DNA of 64,000 bases from Ga0077523 sp038324085 (GCA_038324085.1 JBBQHP010000022.1:6995-70994), one strand, 5' to 3'; shown: positions 9,345-17,592, counted from the first letter of the stretch. The notes: a model not told the origin generated them from the sequence alone. A program made the numbers and translations.

Positions 9345-9796
9345 CAGCACCCGCCGCCTTTCTTGGTCGCCCAGCAATTGTTCGTCGCCGGCAGTGACCA
9401 GCCGCTAGGCACGGCGACGGTGCTGCGCGCGTTCGCTTCGGTGATCCGGTACTGGAAGCCTCCGGTGCCCGTGGCTGCGATCCCGGTCGCGTCCAGGTTG
9501 TAGGTCTGCCCGGCGGTGGCTCCGGCGGCGCAGGCGAACGTGAAATAGTTCGTTGCGGTCGGCATTGTGAAGGCGGGGAGGGTGGCGCCGCCGCCGCAGG
9601 CCGGCGGATAGGATTTGTTGTCCTGGTAGTACTGCTCGAGGCGCACGCGGGTGCCCGACAGCATCGACTGCGCGTCCGTGAGCTTGCCGCGTGTGACGTA
9701 GTCGCGATATGCCGGCACCGCGATGGCACCCAGGACACCGATGATGGCAACGGTGATCAGCAGCTCGATCAACGTGACGCCGCGTTGTTTTTGCAT
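9344..9796 (-). CDS. pilE: Type IV minor pilin PilE
   Basis: A 150-residue prepilin, MQKQRG followed by VTLIELLITVAIIGVLGAIAVPAYRDYV, an almost canonical class III leader and helix. A cysteine pair near residue 80 and the end (CWATKKGGGC) resemble the PilE disulfide region. It is the first gene of the six-gene pilus operon. ATG 9796 is preceded by GGGGAG at a good distance. The main pilin PilA has a similar N-terminus, but the position at the head of a minor-pilin operon favours PilE. Confidence 0.85.
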   Translation of the reverse strand: MQKQRGVTLIELLITVAIIGVLGAIAVPAYRDYVTRGKLTDAQSMLSGTRVRLEQYYQDNKSYPPACGGGATLPAFTMPTATNYFTFACAAGATAGQTYNLDATGIAATGTGGFQYRITEANARSTVAVPSGWSLPATNNCWATKKGGGC

Positions 9797-10270
9797 TTTC
9801 AAAGCTCCCCGTTCAAGTTGGATCGCATGGTAGTTAGCCCTTTGCGGTGCCGGCAAATCGACCCGATGAGTGGTTGGAACCACGGAACGACCGGCATTTT
9901 CCTGCCGCCAACCCTTTGTAATTGCGAGGCAAGATTCACACCGTAGCGTCGATTCCCGGCCTCCGCGACGACGCGGACTGCCGTTGCAGGTGGTTTGGAG
10001 AGACGAACGGTCGATCTGCCGGCACGAACGGCGGCTGCGCCCAGGTTCCCCGACGAAGACGCGGTCCGGACCAGGCAACCGCCGCAGTCAGGCGCCCCGG
10101 CAAGGTGGCTGCCAGGGGACGCGAGCCGACGCGGTGTGTCACCTCTGGACGCAATAGTGCGCGGGAACGGGAACCGCAAGGTGGAACCGGCGTCCCGGGG
10201 CGATTTGCCGCCGGTTCGGCACCGCGTCTGCGGTTAGACACGGTCCAATCCTTAACTTAAACTCAATCCC
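9797..10270. other. Divergent intergenic region, pilE / Fur-like regulator
   Basis: This 474-bp non-coding stretch must hold the promoters of the minor-pilin operon (-) and of the Fur-like gene (+). An AT-rich segment CTTAACTTAAACT lies 12-24 nt before the regulator start. I see no clear sigma-70 pair, no -24/-12 sigma-54 site of the pilA type and no gene. Confidence 0.5.
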
Positions 10271-10693
10271 GTGACCAACGCCGACTATTCGCGCTCCAAT
10301 CTCGCCGCGGTGCTGCGGGCCCACGGCATCAATCCGACGCACCAACGCATCGAGATTGCGCACGCGCTGTTCTCCAAGATGGCGCACCTGTCGGCCGATC
10401 GCGTGCTCGCCATCGTCAATGAGCGGCACGAGGAAACGTCGAAGGCTACGGTCTACAACACGCTCAAGCTGTTCGTGGAATGCGGTCTGGTGCGCGAGGT
10501 GATCGTCGATCCCAGCAAGGTGTTCTTCGACCCTAACATGACCCCGCATCACCACTTCTACGACGTCGAAACCGGCGAAATCACGGATATCGAAGCTGAC
10601 GGCGTCACCATCAGCGGACTGCCCGATCTGCCGCAGGGCAAGGTGGCCGCCGGCATGGATGTGATCATCCGGGTGCGACGGGCGACGTCGTAG
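10271..10693 (+). CDS. Fur-family transcriptional regulator, Irr-like
   Basis: A 140-residue member of the Fur superfamily of metal- or peroxide-responsive repressors. The winged-helix part contains GINPTHQRIEIAHALF and the recognition helix ETSKATVYNTLKLFVECGLV. The dimerization domain has PHHHFYDVETGEI. The protein has a single cysteine and lacks the paired CxxC motifs that bind structural zinc in Fur and PerR. The HHH motif without zinc cysteines is typical of Irr, which responds to heme, but that is an inference. GTG 10271 is the start. It is not adjacent to obvious iron genes. Confidence 0.85.
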   Translation: MTNADYSRSNLAAVLRAHGINPTHQRIEIAHALFSKMAHLSADRVLAIVNERHEETSKATVYNTLKLFVECGLVREVIVDPSKVFFDPNMTPHHHFYDVETGEITDIEADGVTISGLPDLPQGKVAAGMDVIIRVRRATS

Positions 10694-10699
10694 GCACGG

Positions 10700-11491
10700 T
10701 CAGCGCCCGATAAACCGGGTTGCGCGCTTGTCCAGGAAGGCGCTGATGCCCTCACGGAAGTCCTCGCTCTTTCCGGCTTCGCGCTGTAGCTGGGCTTCGA
10801 GTCCGAGCTGGCTGTCGAAGTCGCTGTCTGCAGCCGCATACAGCGCCTGCTTCGTCAGCGCGTAGGCCAGGGTTGGTCCGGTTGCGAGCCTGAGAGCCAG
10901 CGCGCGCGTCTCGATCATGAGTTTGTCGTCGTCGACGCATTTCCAGATCAGACCCCATTGTTCGGCTTTCTCGGCCGGCAGTGGTTCCGCCAGCATGGCG
11001 AGGCCCATCGCGCGCGCCATTCCGACCCGATGCGGCAGGCTGTAGGTGCCGCCGGCATCCGGGATCAGGCCGATCTTCGCGAACGCCTGGAGGAATGTCG
11101 CGGAACGCGCGGCGATGACGATGTCGCAGACCAGCGCCACGTTGGCCGCCGCACCGGCGGCCACCCCGTTGACCGCGGCAATCACCGGCATCGGCAGCGC
11201 GCGCAGCCGGCGCAGCATGACGTTGTAGTTGCGTTCGAGGGTCGTGCCCACGTCGAGATCCCGTTGCCCCCCGCTCATCGTGTTTTCCGCGAGGTCCTGG
11301 CCCGCCGAGAATGCGCGACCGGCGCCCGTGATGACGAGCGCTCGTGCCGCACCCCGTTTTTCCACCGCGTCGAGCGCGCCCCGAAGTTCTTCGTGCATGC
11401 GCTCGGTGAAGCTGTTGAGCCGATGCGGTCGGTTCAGGGTGATCGTTGCGACGTCGTCGACGATCTCAAATAGAATCGTGTTGTCGGTCAT
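10700..11491 (-). CDS. Enoyl-CoA hydratase/isomerase, PaaG-like
   Basis: A 263-residue crotonase-fold protein. The oxyanion-hole segment reads GRAFSAGQDLAE and the catalytic region is KIGLIPDAGGTYSLP. The Asp in IPDAGG and GQDL instead of GADI are characteristic of PaaG, the 1,2-epoxyphenylacetyl-CoA isomerase of phenylacetate degradation. No other paa genes are in the window, so a role as a general delta3,delta2-enoyl-CoA isomerase is also possible. It is convergent with the Fur-like gene (6-nt gap) and divergent from the next crotonase gene. Confidence 0.85.
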   Translation of the reverse strand: MTDNTILFEIVDDVATITLNRPHRLNSFTERMHEELRGALDAVEKRGAARALVITGAGRAFSAGQDLAENTMSGGQRDLDVGTTLERNYNVMLRRLRALPMPVIAAVNGVAAGAAANVALVCDIVIAARSATFLQAFAKIGLIPDAGGTYSLPHRVGMARAMGLAMLAEPLPAEKAEQWGLIWKCVDDDKLMIETRALALRLATGPTLAYALTKQALYAAADSDFDSQLGLEAQLQREAGKSEDFREGISAFLDKRATRFIGR

Positions 11492-11588
11492 CCCGGGCGT
11501 CCTCCGCTTGAAGCCGGGTCATCGGCTCCGTCATTTTTTTCGATCCACACATTATCCCATTGGCGCGCGTGCAAGGAATCGAAACATC

Positions 11589-12371
11589 ATGAGCTACGAG
11601 AACATTCTGACCGAGACCCGCGGCCGCGTGGGGCTCGTCACCCTGAACCGGCCCAAGGCGCTGAATGCGCTGTCCCCGGAATTGATGAACGAACTCGCGG
11701 CAGCGCTCGATGATTTCGAGGGCAACGATGACATCGGCTGCATCGTCATCACCGGCAGCGACAAGGCGTTCGCGGCCGGGGCCGACATCAAGGCGATGAA
11801 GGACAAGTCGTACATGGACGTCTACAAGGCCGACTTCATCACCGCGGAATGGGAGCGGGTAACGCGCTGCCGCAAGCCGGTGATCGCCGCGGTAGCCGGC
11901 TATGCGCTGGGCGGGGGCTGCGAACTGGCGATGATGTGCGATTTCATCATCGCGGCCGACAACGCGAAGTTCGGGCAGCCCGAGATCAACCTCGGCATCA
12001 TTCCCGGTGCCGGCGGCACGCAACGACTGCCGCGCTTCGTCGGCAAATCGAAGGCGATGGAGATGGCTTTGCTCGGTCAGGCGCGCCTGATGGATTCGGC
12101 TGAAGCGGATCGGGTCGGCCTGGTGAGCCGAGTCGTTCCGCTCGACAAATTGCTCGACGACGCGCTTGCCACGGCGGCGAAGATTGCCGAGCTGTCCATG
12201 CCGGTAGTGATGATGGCCAAGGAATCGGTGAACCGCGCCTTCGAGACCACTCTGGCCGAAGGCGTGAGGTTCGAGCGCCGCTTGTTTCATTCGGCTTTCG
12301 CGACCGAGGATCAGAAGGAAGGCATGGCCGCATTCGTGGAGAAGCGCAAGCCCGTCTTCAAGCATCGCTGA
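11589..12371 (+). CDS. Enoyl-CoA hydratase
   Basis: A 260-residue crotonase of the short-chain enoyl-CoA hydratase type (beta-oxidation step 2). The oxyanion-hole block is DKAFAAGADIKAM. Both catalytic glutamates are in place: GGGCELAMMCD and FGQPEINLGIIPGAGGTQRL. The terminal KRKPVFKHR is typical of this group. ATG 11589 was chosen because MSYENILTETRGRVGLVTLNRP aligns with family N-termini; the frame is open upstream but runs antisense into the neighbouring gene. The gene is followed by the tRNA gene. Confidence 0.93.
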   Translation: MSYENILTETRGRVGLVTLNRPKALNALSPELMNELAAALDDFEGNDDIGCIVITGSDKAFAAGADIKAMKDKSYMDVYKADFITAEWERVTRCRKPVIAAVAGYALGGGCELAMMCDFIIAADNAKFGQPEINLGIIPGAGGTQRLPRFVGKSKAMEMALLGQARLMDSAEADRVGLVSRVVPLDKLLDDALATAAKIAELSMPVVMMAKESVNRAFETTLAEGVRFERRLFHSAFATEDQKEGMAAFVEKRKPVFKHR

Positions 12372-12426
12372 GGTTTAGCAGGAGGCGTGCGATCGATCTG
12401 CATGTAGTCTGGCGCCGGTTTGTGGA

Positions 12427-12432
12427 TATAAT
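12427..12432 (+). promoter_or_regulatory. -10 element upstream of tRNA-Thr
   Basis: A perfect TATAAT 14 nt before the tRNA, followed by a GC-rich discriminator (CCGCGCCC), as in stringently controlled stable-RNA promoters. No convincing -35 box is seen. Confidence 0.6.
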
Positions 12433-12446
12433 CCGCGCCCGGTCTT

Positions 12447-12522
12447 GCCGCTGTAGCTCAGTTGGTAGAGCAGCGCATTCGTAATGCGAAGGTCGCCAGT
12501 TCGAATCCGGCCAGCGGCACCA
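12447..12522 (+). tRNA. tRNA-Thr (anticodon CGU)
   Basis: A complete 76-nt cloverleaf including the encoded CCA. The 7-bp acceptor stem pairs GCCGCTG (12447-12453) with CAGCGGC (12512-12518). The D arm contains AGCTCAGTTGGTAGAGC, the anticodon loop TTCGTAA gives CGT at 12480-12482 (reads ACG, Thr), and the T arm contains GTTCGAATC. The DNA downstream is an accessory patch, but no second copy of the tRNA 3' end, which would mark an integrated island, was found. Confidence 0.97.
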
Positions 12523-12949
12523 GTTCAGTAGCGGAATTCAGCGTGTTGTGCCAATGACTTGTGCTCTCCGATGTCGCGTGCAGTTGCGTCGGAGTGACAC
12601 AGAGCCTACATCCAGTTTGTGCAACGTATTGGCGCACAGGTGGCACAAGATTGGCGCGGGCTTTGGGGGCTCGCAGGTGTCAGCCTGCCGCTGCTACTGA
12701 CGGGCCGCGTCGCACGCGGTCCGACGCGCCTCGCTCGGTGGCGCCTGGGCGCCCCTGGCCAACTCGGGGCTTTCCAGCAGACCCCGTGTCATCCTGGGTT
12801 ATCCCGCGCGCTCGCTTCTCGTCGGGGCTGAGGCAGCGACCACTGCGACGGCGCTTGTCGAACGTGCTTGTGGCGCCGAAGACCTGCTCGCACCGGCCCG
12901 CGCATTGGCACCGTGAGTTGCTCAGACGATCGGCTTTGCCGTTCGGCGC

Positions 12950-13090
12950 GAGGTATGCATAGGGATCGGTGGGCGTGGGTACTTCAACGAATACCGGTTC
13001 GCCGTCGGTGCGCCGGTACGCAGTCCGGCACCAGGCGGTACAGGTACATGCTGAGGGTTGCGGAGCCGAAGCGTTGGATCAGCATGACGT
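12950..13090 (-). pseudogene. IS91-type (Y2) transposase remnant
   Basis: On the minus strand one frame reads RHVMLIQRFGSA followed by a degraded LYRLVPDCV. After a shift of frame it continues RRTDGEPVFVEVPTPTD. Joined, these match the conserved core of IS91-family Y2 transposases (LIQRFGSALNLN..H.L..DGVY followed by PVFVEVP). At the junction, GACTGCGTACCGG looks like an ancestral GACGGCGTATACCGG that has lost two bases. Only about 45 codons remain, with neither the catalytic HUH region nor the tyrosines. The 12523-12949 stretch before it holds no gene I can support. Confidence 0.55.
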
Positions 13091-13189
13091 GCCGCTGGCG
13101 GCCTGTAGGCGATGGCGGCGATGGCGGCGATGGGGTCAGGGAGAGTAAAGACGCCGTGGGCTTGCTCGTTCGCCAGTGTCCCCCGCGAA

Positions 13190-13318
13190 TTAGCAGTTGC
13201 CTTTCTTTGCCTGTCCAGGAGGGCAAAAGCCACGTTCATGTCCGTGCTTCGGACCTTCAACAACGCACGCAGACAATAACCCGCTAACGGCGAGCAGCAG
13301 CACAATAAGCCTTTTCAT
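13190..13318 (-). CDS. Small lipoprotein, 42 residues
   Basis: A 42-codon gene: MKRLIVLLLAVSGLLSAC with a lipobox LSAC (Cys18), then a short mature part with HGHERGF and the C-terminal CPPGQAKKGNC. ATG 13318 has a strong ribosome site, GAGGAGAAG, 4 nt upstream. Tiny proteobacterial lipoproteins with a C-terminal CPPGxAKKGxC motif are known as conserved uncharacterised proteins; this assignment is by eye. It should be lipidated at Cys18 and could form a Cys32-Cys42 disulfide. It appears intact although its surroundings are transposon debris. Function unknown. Confidence 0.7.
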   Translation of the reverse strand: MKRLIVLLLAVSGLLSACVVEGPKHGHERGFCPPGQAKKGNC

Positions 13319-13931
13319 ATCTTCTCCTCAGGTGCATGGTTTAACGAGGCCGCGCTGGGCGCTGTCGCGCCCTAAACAAAAGCACTCGTTGGAGGTGAGC
13401 GTCGAAGAATTTGGCGCGATCTGTACTTTCGCGTACAAAGTTCATACTCATACCCCGTAAAAGGCTCGTCAATTTCACACAGTCACGCCGACGGCATCAT
13501 ATCGGCGGGCCTGATCGAAACTTTAAGTTTGTTGCGTGCGTAACAGCCACTCAACCTATACGAGAACCGGTGTTCCGGGGAATAGCACTCTCGCCTTGCG
13601 GTTGCGGAGCCACTTCTGGGTTTCGAGCGCGTTGACACTCGCGACGGGCGCATCACTGTAATTCAAGAATGGCTCTGTGTGCCTGGGCGGATCACCTTCA
13701 CACGTGGCGGCGCGGGGCGAAGGTGATTCCCCATCCTTGGCTGGATGAACGCGGCGCCGCGGCTGATGAGGGCGGCATCGGCCATCGTCGGCCGTTCAAA
13801 TAGGTCTGGCTTCAGCGTCGCCGTCATGGGCAGCGAGCCCAAGGGCCCGTCAACATCTTTGCAACCCGGCGGATTGGGCGGCGGACCCGCCAATCGTCAC
13901 GTTGCGCGGCGAAAAGGCGCATCATGATTCC
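13319..13931. other. Non-coding or decayed stretch
   Basis: Just over 600 bp with locally lower GC than the neighbours and no supportable gene on either strand. It contains an inverted repeat ACTTT-N7-AAAGT at 13425-13441 upstream of the small lipoprotein gene, which could be a regulatory site. Confidence 0.4.
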
Positions 13932-14841
13932 ATGACAAACTCCATCACTACCGCGCCCTCACCCTCTGCGATCAACCGCGACACGCTGAGCCCGTTGGAT
14001 CTGGCGCTTTTTGCAAAGCCACGAAGTGCGTGACAAGGTGGGCCAGTGTGCCGAAGACCTTGCATCCAAGAACCAATCCATCAAACAGCAGATTGCGCAA
14101 GGGGAAACCTCCCTGCCTGCGCAAGAGTCGTTGCAGGAGAGTGAAGTGGTCGAGGCCAAGGTCCAGGAATGTGCCGACGACCTAAGTCAGGTAACGGGGA
14201 CTTTGGCCAAGGGCGTTAAAGACCTCAGAAAGGTGGAGGTCGCGCTGGCCAGTTCGCGAAAGGCGCTGGCACAAACCGAGTCATCGCTGGCCGATTCCCA
14301 AGAAGAGGAAAGACGATCCAGGCTGCTTGCTCTGCATGACGCCGCAACCGGCCTTCCGAACCGCAATCTGTTCGATGATCGGCTGGCTCAAGCCATATCG
14401 CTCGCCGAACGCAATCACTGGACCCTGGCGGTGATGTTCCTCGACCTAGACCGCTTCAAGCGCATCAATGACGACCACGGCCATGCTGCTGGGGATTTCA
14501 TGCTCAAGGAGGTCGCCAGGCGGTTGCTCCAACACGCGCGGGACGAAGACACCGTGTGCCGCAGTGGTGGCGACGAATTCCTGTACCTCCTTGTCGATCC
14601 CCAAGGCAAGGAGAACGTCGAGCGGATCGCCGGCAACATACTTACGAATATCGCACGCCCGATGACGCTCAACGGCCTGGCTCTGATTGCCGGAGTGAGC
14701 ATCGGCATCGCGCTATTCCCTGAATCTGCCGCTACCGGTGCCGAACTGATCGCCCATGCCGACGCCGCGATGTACAGCGCCAAAAGGCAAAAGATCGGCT
14801 ACTCCCTGTGGGATCCGCTGAGTTACTCATCAGTCGATTGA
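13932..14841 (+). pseudogene. Diguanylate cyclase (GGDEF), frameshifted near the N-terminus
   Basis: Residues MTNSITTAPSPSAINR continue to SPLDLALFA in one frame, and the protein resumes as SHEVRDKVGQCAEDL in the next. The break lies at the AAA run 14015-14017; one extra A or loss of two bases would explain it. Then come an about 80-residue coiled-coil linker and a complete GGDEF domain: DAATGLPNRNLFDDRL, LDLDRFKRINDDHGH and SGGDEF, with the inhibitory I-site RDED exactly five residues before GGDEF. The enzyme would make c-di-GMP from GTP. The catalytic part (from about 14011) could still be translated from an internal start. It lies between two transposase remnants. Confidence 0.75.
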
Positions 14842-14912
14842 TAAGACGACAAATGGAGGAACTCTGCCCTGCGGTGATAATCTGATGTTTCATAAAACGA
14901 GACGGTCGGACA

Positions 14913-15669
14913 TTGGATCATCAGACGCTCGAAGCGATTCGGCTGATGGCGGTAGAGCGGGTGCGCGAGGGTGCGTCGGCGGTGCAGGTGATCGCGGCCT
15001 ACGGATTCAATAGCACCACGATCTATAAGTGACTGAAGGCGGCGCTCAAACCAGGAATGGGCGTGAGGGCGCTGCGCTCGACCAAGGCGACCAGCCGACC
15101 ACTCAGTCTGAGCCCGGCCCAGGAGCGGCAGGTGTTTCGTTGGGTCAATGGCCGCGACCCACGGCAGTACGGGTTGGACTCGGCTTGTGGACGCCGGCCA
15201 TGGTAGGTGAATTGATTGAGCAGAAGTTCGGGATCCGCCTGGGTGTAAGCGCCGTGGGTGAACTGCTGGCGAAGCACGGCTTGACGCCGCAGATGCCTTT
15301 GCAGCGCGCCTACCAACGCGATCAGGAGGCGATTGAGCGGTGGCAACGTGAGACCTGTCCGGCCATCGCCCGGCAAGCCAGGCGGGAAAAGGCCGAGGTG
15401 TACTTCTGCGACGAGTGGGGCTTCCGGGCCGACACGGTGCACGGCAAGGCTTGGAAAGGGTACGCGGCCGAACCCCGGTGATTCACCGGCCCGGGCAACG
15501 GTAGTCGTTCAGTGCGGCCTCGGCGGTGAATGCCAGGGGCGCCTATTGGTTCTGTACTTACGAAGGTGCTCTCAATGCCGAACTGTTCATCGAACTGTTG
15601 AAGCCGATGCTGCATCGGCGCAAGAAGCCGGTGCATCTGGTGCTCGATAGCTTGCCCGCGCACAAGAGG
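14913..15669 (+). pseudogene. IS630-family transposase, multiply disrupted
   Basis: The reading starts LDHQTLEAIRLMAVERVREGASAVQVI and is stopped by TGA at 15030-15032 where IS630 proteins have Trp. It shifts frame near 15185 (GLWTPAMVGELIEQKFGIRLG), again near 15470 (RTPVIHRPG), and ends at LHLVLD-type sequence LVLDSLPAHK. The first DDE aspartate (CDEWGFRADT) and the second (LVLDSLP) are visible; the final Glu region is missing. IS630 elements move as TA-targeting DDE transposons. This copy is dead: one nonsense codon, at least two frameshifts and a truncated end. Confidence 0.85.
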
Positions 15670-15783
15670 TCCCCCCCAATACTACGCAGGGGCACCGCAA
15701 TGATTCGCGCGGGCGGTATTGGATTTGGTGAATTCAACCGTATGCCGCGAGTCACGGGGGCGCTGAAATCGCCGACGCGACGC

Positions 15784-15820
15784 TATAATTCAGCCCAGAC
15801 TGACCAGGACGTCTGGGCTG
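15784..15820 (+). promoter_or_regulatory. -10 box and hairpin upstream of the Rap1a-like gene
   Basis: TATAAT at 15784-15789 is followed at once by a perfect 10-bp inverted repeat, CAGCCCAGAC (15791-15800) / GTCTGGGCTG (15811-15820), with a 10-nt loop. It lies about 80 nt before the next start codon, so it could be a 5' leader structure or an operator. No T-run follows and no good -35 box is seen. Confidence 0.45.
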
Positions 15821-15901
15821 CTGCAGAGCCGCCTGGCAGGCAAATAAAATTGCAAGTCATGGGGCGGTCGTGGCATGCGGTTCTCGTTGCGAGGAGACAC
15901 T

Positions 15902-16228
15902 TTGGATCACCGAACCGTTGCCGCCATCGCCTGCGCGCTTGCGGCCGCGCCAGTTCATGCCGAAGTCGACGGCGAGGAGTTCCTGTCGCTCATGCGCCAG
16001 CCATCGACCCATGAGACAGCGCAGAAGTACATCGACAACGCAGCCGACAAATGGGATGGCAGCGGCTTGTTCTGCACGCCGGAGGCCGACCGCGAGAACG
16101 CGCGATTCCGGGCAGTCCTCACCTACCTCGAGGCGCATCCGCAGGAGCTTTGGCGGCCACGGCGCTATCTGATCATCCAGGGGCTGCGCAGCGCGTTCCC
16201 CTGCAAGGCTTCCCCGGGTCAGTCATGA
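15902..16228 (+). CDS. Exported Rap1a/Tai-like protein
   Basis: A 108-residue protein with a signal peptide (TVAAIACALAAAPVHA) and a small all-helical domain ending SAFPC. The pattern YIDN..D...G..FC (first Cys), a run like LTYLEAHPQEL, and the final Cys resembles the Rap1a/Tai family, which includes type VI secretion immunity proteins but is mostly uncharacterised. I prefer TTG 15902 because GAGGAG lies 5 nt upstream; ATG 15875 is in frame but has no ribosome site. The stop overlaps the next start (ATGA), implying translational coupling to the enolase-superfamily enzyme. Confidence 0.72.
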   Translation: MDHRTVAAIACALAAAPVHAEVDGEEFLSLMRQPSTHETAQKYIDNAADKWDGSGLFCTPEADRENARFRAVLTYLEAHPQELWRPRRYLIIQGLRSAFPCKASPGQS

Positions 16229-17373
16229 AGATCATCGACATCAAGGCGCATCCGCTGCGCACGGAACTGCAGCAGCCATTCGCTTTTTCCCAGGGCTGGG
16301 TGAAGAATCGCTCGGCGACTCTGGTGGAAGTCATCACCGACGAAGGCATCACCGGATGGGGCGAGGCATTCGCGCAGGGCCTGGAACCGCCCCAGATTGC
16401 GGCCGCCGTCATCGAGTCGGCCCTGAAGCCGCTTCTCATGAATACGGATCCCCTCGATATCGAGGTGTTGTGGCATCGCATGTACCACGCGACGCGCGAC
16501 TACGGCCGCAAGGGATCCGTGATCGCCGGCATAAGCGCCGTCGACATTGCGCTTTGGGACATCGCCGGCAAAGCTTATGGGGTGCCGGTGTATCGCTTGC
16601 TGGGCGGCGCGTTCCGCACGCGCGTGCAGGCCTACGCGACCGGCTTCTACCGCATCTCGGGGCAGGGCGAGGCCCAGCGTCTCGGCGAGGAAGCCATCGC
16701 GCACTACGAAGCCGGGTTCCGCGCGATGAAAGTCAAATTGGGCTACGGCCTCGCCGACGACAGCGCCGTCATGACGCAGATTGCGCGCTCGCTCGACCTG
16801 CGCCCGGTCACCCTGATGGTGGACACCAACCATGCGTACGGTGTCGGCGATGCCGTGCGCCTGGGCCATGCACTCGAGCCGTACAACCTGCGCTGGTACG
16901 AAGAGCCGGTCGCCCCCGAGCACATCGCGGGTTATCGCGAGGTTCGCAGTCGCGTCTCGATGCCGATTGCGGGCGGCGAGAACGAACACACGCTCTACGG
17001 ATTTCGCGATTTCCTGGGCGCGGGCGCCGTCGACGTGGCGCAACCGGACATCGGGTCCGTGGGTGGATTCACTGCTTGCCGCCACGTGATCGCGCTGGCT
17101 CAGGCGCATGGCGTGCAGGTGAACCCGCACGTTTGGGGCTCCGCCATCGCGCAGGCTGCATCGCTCCAGCTGATCGCGTCCGTGCCGATCGCCCACCATT
17201 CGGTATTCGCGCAGGAACCGATCTTCGAATACGACCGTTCGTCGCACCCGTTCCGGCAGGCGCTCGTGCGCGAACCCGTGGAGCAGCGCGAAGGGTGGGT
17301 CGAGATTCCATCGCGTCCCGGCCTCGGCGTGGAAGTCGATCGCACGGTCCTCGACCGCTACCGCGTGCGTTGA
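16225..17373 (+). CDS. Mandelate racemase/muconate lactonizing enzyme family protein
   Basis: A 382-residue enolase-superfamily enzyme that would abstract the alpha-proton of a carboxylate substrate with Mg2+. The N-terminal capping domain is followed by the barrel. It shows the KxK motif MKVKLGYG; metal ligands in MVDTNHAY (Asp), WYEEPV (Glu) and AGGENEH (Glu); then AQPDIGSVGG and NPHVWGS, which supply the Asp-His dyad of the mandelate-racemase subgroup. Sugar-acid dehydratase or racemase activity is likely, but the substrate cannot be told. It is coupled by ATGA to the upstream exported protein. Confidence 0.9.
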   Translation: MKIIDIKAHPLRTELQQPFAFSQGWVKNRSATLVEVITDEGITGWGEAFAQGLEPPQIAAAVIESALKPLLMNTDPLDIEVLWHRMYHATRDYGRKGSVIAGISAVDIALWDIAGKAYGVPVYRLLGGAFRTRVQAYATGFYRISGQGEAQRLGEEAIAHYEAGFRAMKVKLGYGLADDSAVMTQIARSLDLRPVTLMVDTNHAYGVGDAVRLGHALEPYNLRWYEEPVAPEHIAGYREVRSRVSMPIAGGENEHTLYGFRDFLGAGAVDVAQPDIGSVGGFTACRHVIALAQAHGVQVNPHVWGSAIAQAASLQLIASVPIAHHSVFAQEPIFEYDRSSHPFRQALVREPVEQREGWVEIPSRPGLGVEVDRTVLDRYRVR

Positions 17374-17592
17374 AGGGGCGTTGTTCGCAATGCGCTGTAC
17401 CAGCCCGTTTTTGGTGCGGTCATTCGCGGCGTCGCACCCGGCTGGGGCCTTGTTCGGTCTGCATCTCCACCTTAACTGCATGATTCGCATAACCATCGGT
17501 GATGGCATGCCGATTGCAATTAAGAGCGTGGTGTCAGTCGATGTGGCGCAGTACCACCGCAGCGATTGCCCACTGAGATCCTCCGTGACTTT

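Noticed and set aside
12447..12522. tRNA-Thr 3' end as attachment site of an integrated island
   Set aside because: No second copy of the tRNA 3' sequence and no integrase gene was found in the window.
13111..13129. Short GATGGCGGC tandem repeat
   Set aside because: Fewer than three full units in a non-coding remnant; no sign of function.
13663..13927. Two overlapping small frames on opposite strands between the lipoprotein and cyclase genes
   Set aside because: Neither has a ribosome site, signal or recognisable motif; they look like chance frames in decayed DNA.
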